From the IMG/VR virus record IMGVR_UViG_3300046519_000239, positions 1 to 35,123 of that record: a stretch of 35,123 nucleotides of DNA. One strand, given 5' to 3'. Positions 35,123-35,123 of this stretch are shown in pieces; position 1 is the stretch's first letter, and each line of letters starts with the position of its first letter. Under the pieces are notes generated by a model, which saw nothing but the letters and a program-made list of their open reading frames with translations, did no database searches and was not told where the DNA came from. This DNA comes from a virus. Made by a program: the position numbers and the translations under genes.

Positions 35123-35123
35123 G

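Noticed and set aside
1-35123. CRISPR arrays or insertion sequences
   Set aside because: Read for repeat-spacer patterns and transposase motifs; the only regular repeats are the 8-bp arrays, which have no spacers, and no transposase is present.

Overview
The window looks like most of the genome of a temperate contractile-tailed (myovirus) phage of Pseudomonas or a close gammaproteobacterial relative, and it carries a plasmid maintenance module. The genus is inferred from GC-rich codon use and from the overall style of the proteins; no chromosomal gene is visible. A P2-type tail set, an HK97-type protease/capsid fusion, a lysis cassette and an integrase sit together with a ParA ATPase, a ribbon-helix-helix ParB candidate, a plasmid-type replication initiator and a probable replication origin. 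I read it as a phage-plasmid.

Layout. 1-5.1 kb, minus strand: holin (cut by the window edge), a small DNA-binding-like protein, a tyrosine recombinase, a Q-like antiterminator and small early genes, ending in a Cro-like gene. 5.1-8.3 kb, plus strand: CI-like repressor, small genes, a LuxR-type HTH protein and the parA / RHH partition pair. 8.3-9.0 kb: mostly non-coding, with a 19-bp direct repeat, a long hairpin and a candidate small RNA. 9.0-14.8 kb, minus strand: a tightly packed set of small unknown genes, a UmuD'-like protein, a HicAB toxin-antitoxin pair and a 410-residue unknown protein. 14.9-15.7 kb: non-coding, probable oriV. 15.7-17.1 kb, minus strand: rep and its leader, opposed by a predicted antisense RNA. 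17.1-35.1 kb, minus strand: the late operon in reverse coordinate order: capsid fusion, head completion genes, V, W, J, I, tail fibre and chaperone, sheath, tube, E/E', tape measure, U, X, D, endolysin and Rz/Rz1.

How it fits together. Leftward transcription passes through the antiterminator and out of the left edge at the holin. The structural operon enters at the right edge in mid-protease. If terminase and portal lie outside the window, the two ends join naturally into a circle: holin, (terminase, portal), capsid, tail, lysis, rep. Late transcription would therefore run on into rep.

The most notable signals are two dispersed DNA-motif systems. (1) Six arrays of phased 8-bp units (consensus TTMGCTAA), several placed on promoters or ribosome sites and three of them around parA/RHH, recall the parS/operator arrays of RHH partition proteins such as omega of pSM19035. 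(2) A 12-bp palindrome, GTTACGCGTAAC, has six perfect copies plus about ten variants, in and between genes. In addition, the CI-like repressor has lost its S24 catalytic residues, and an antisense RNA is predicted over the rep start codon.
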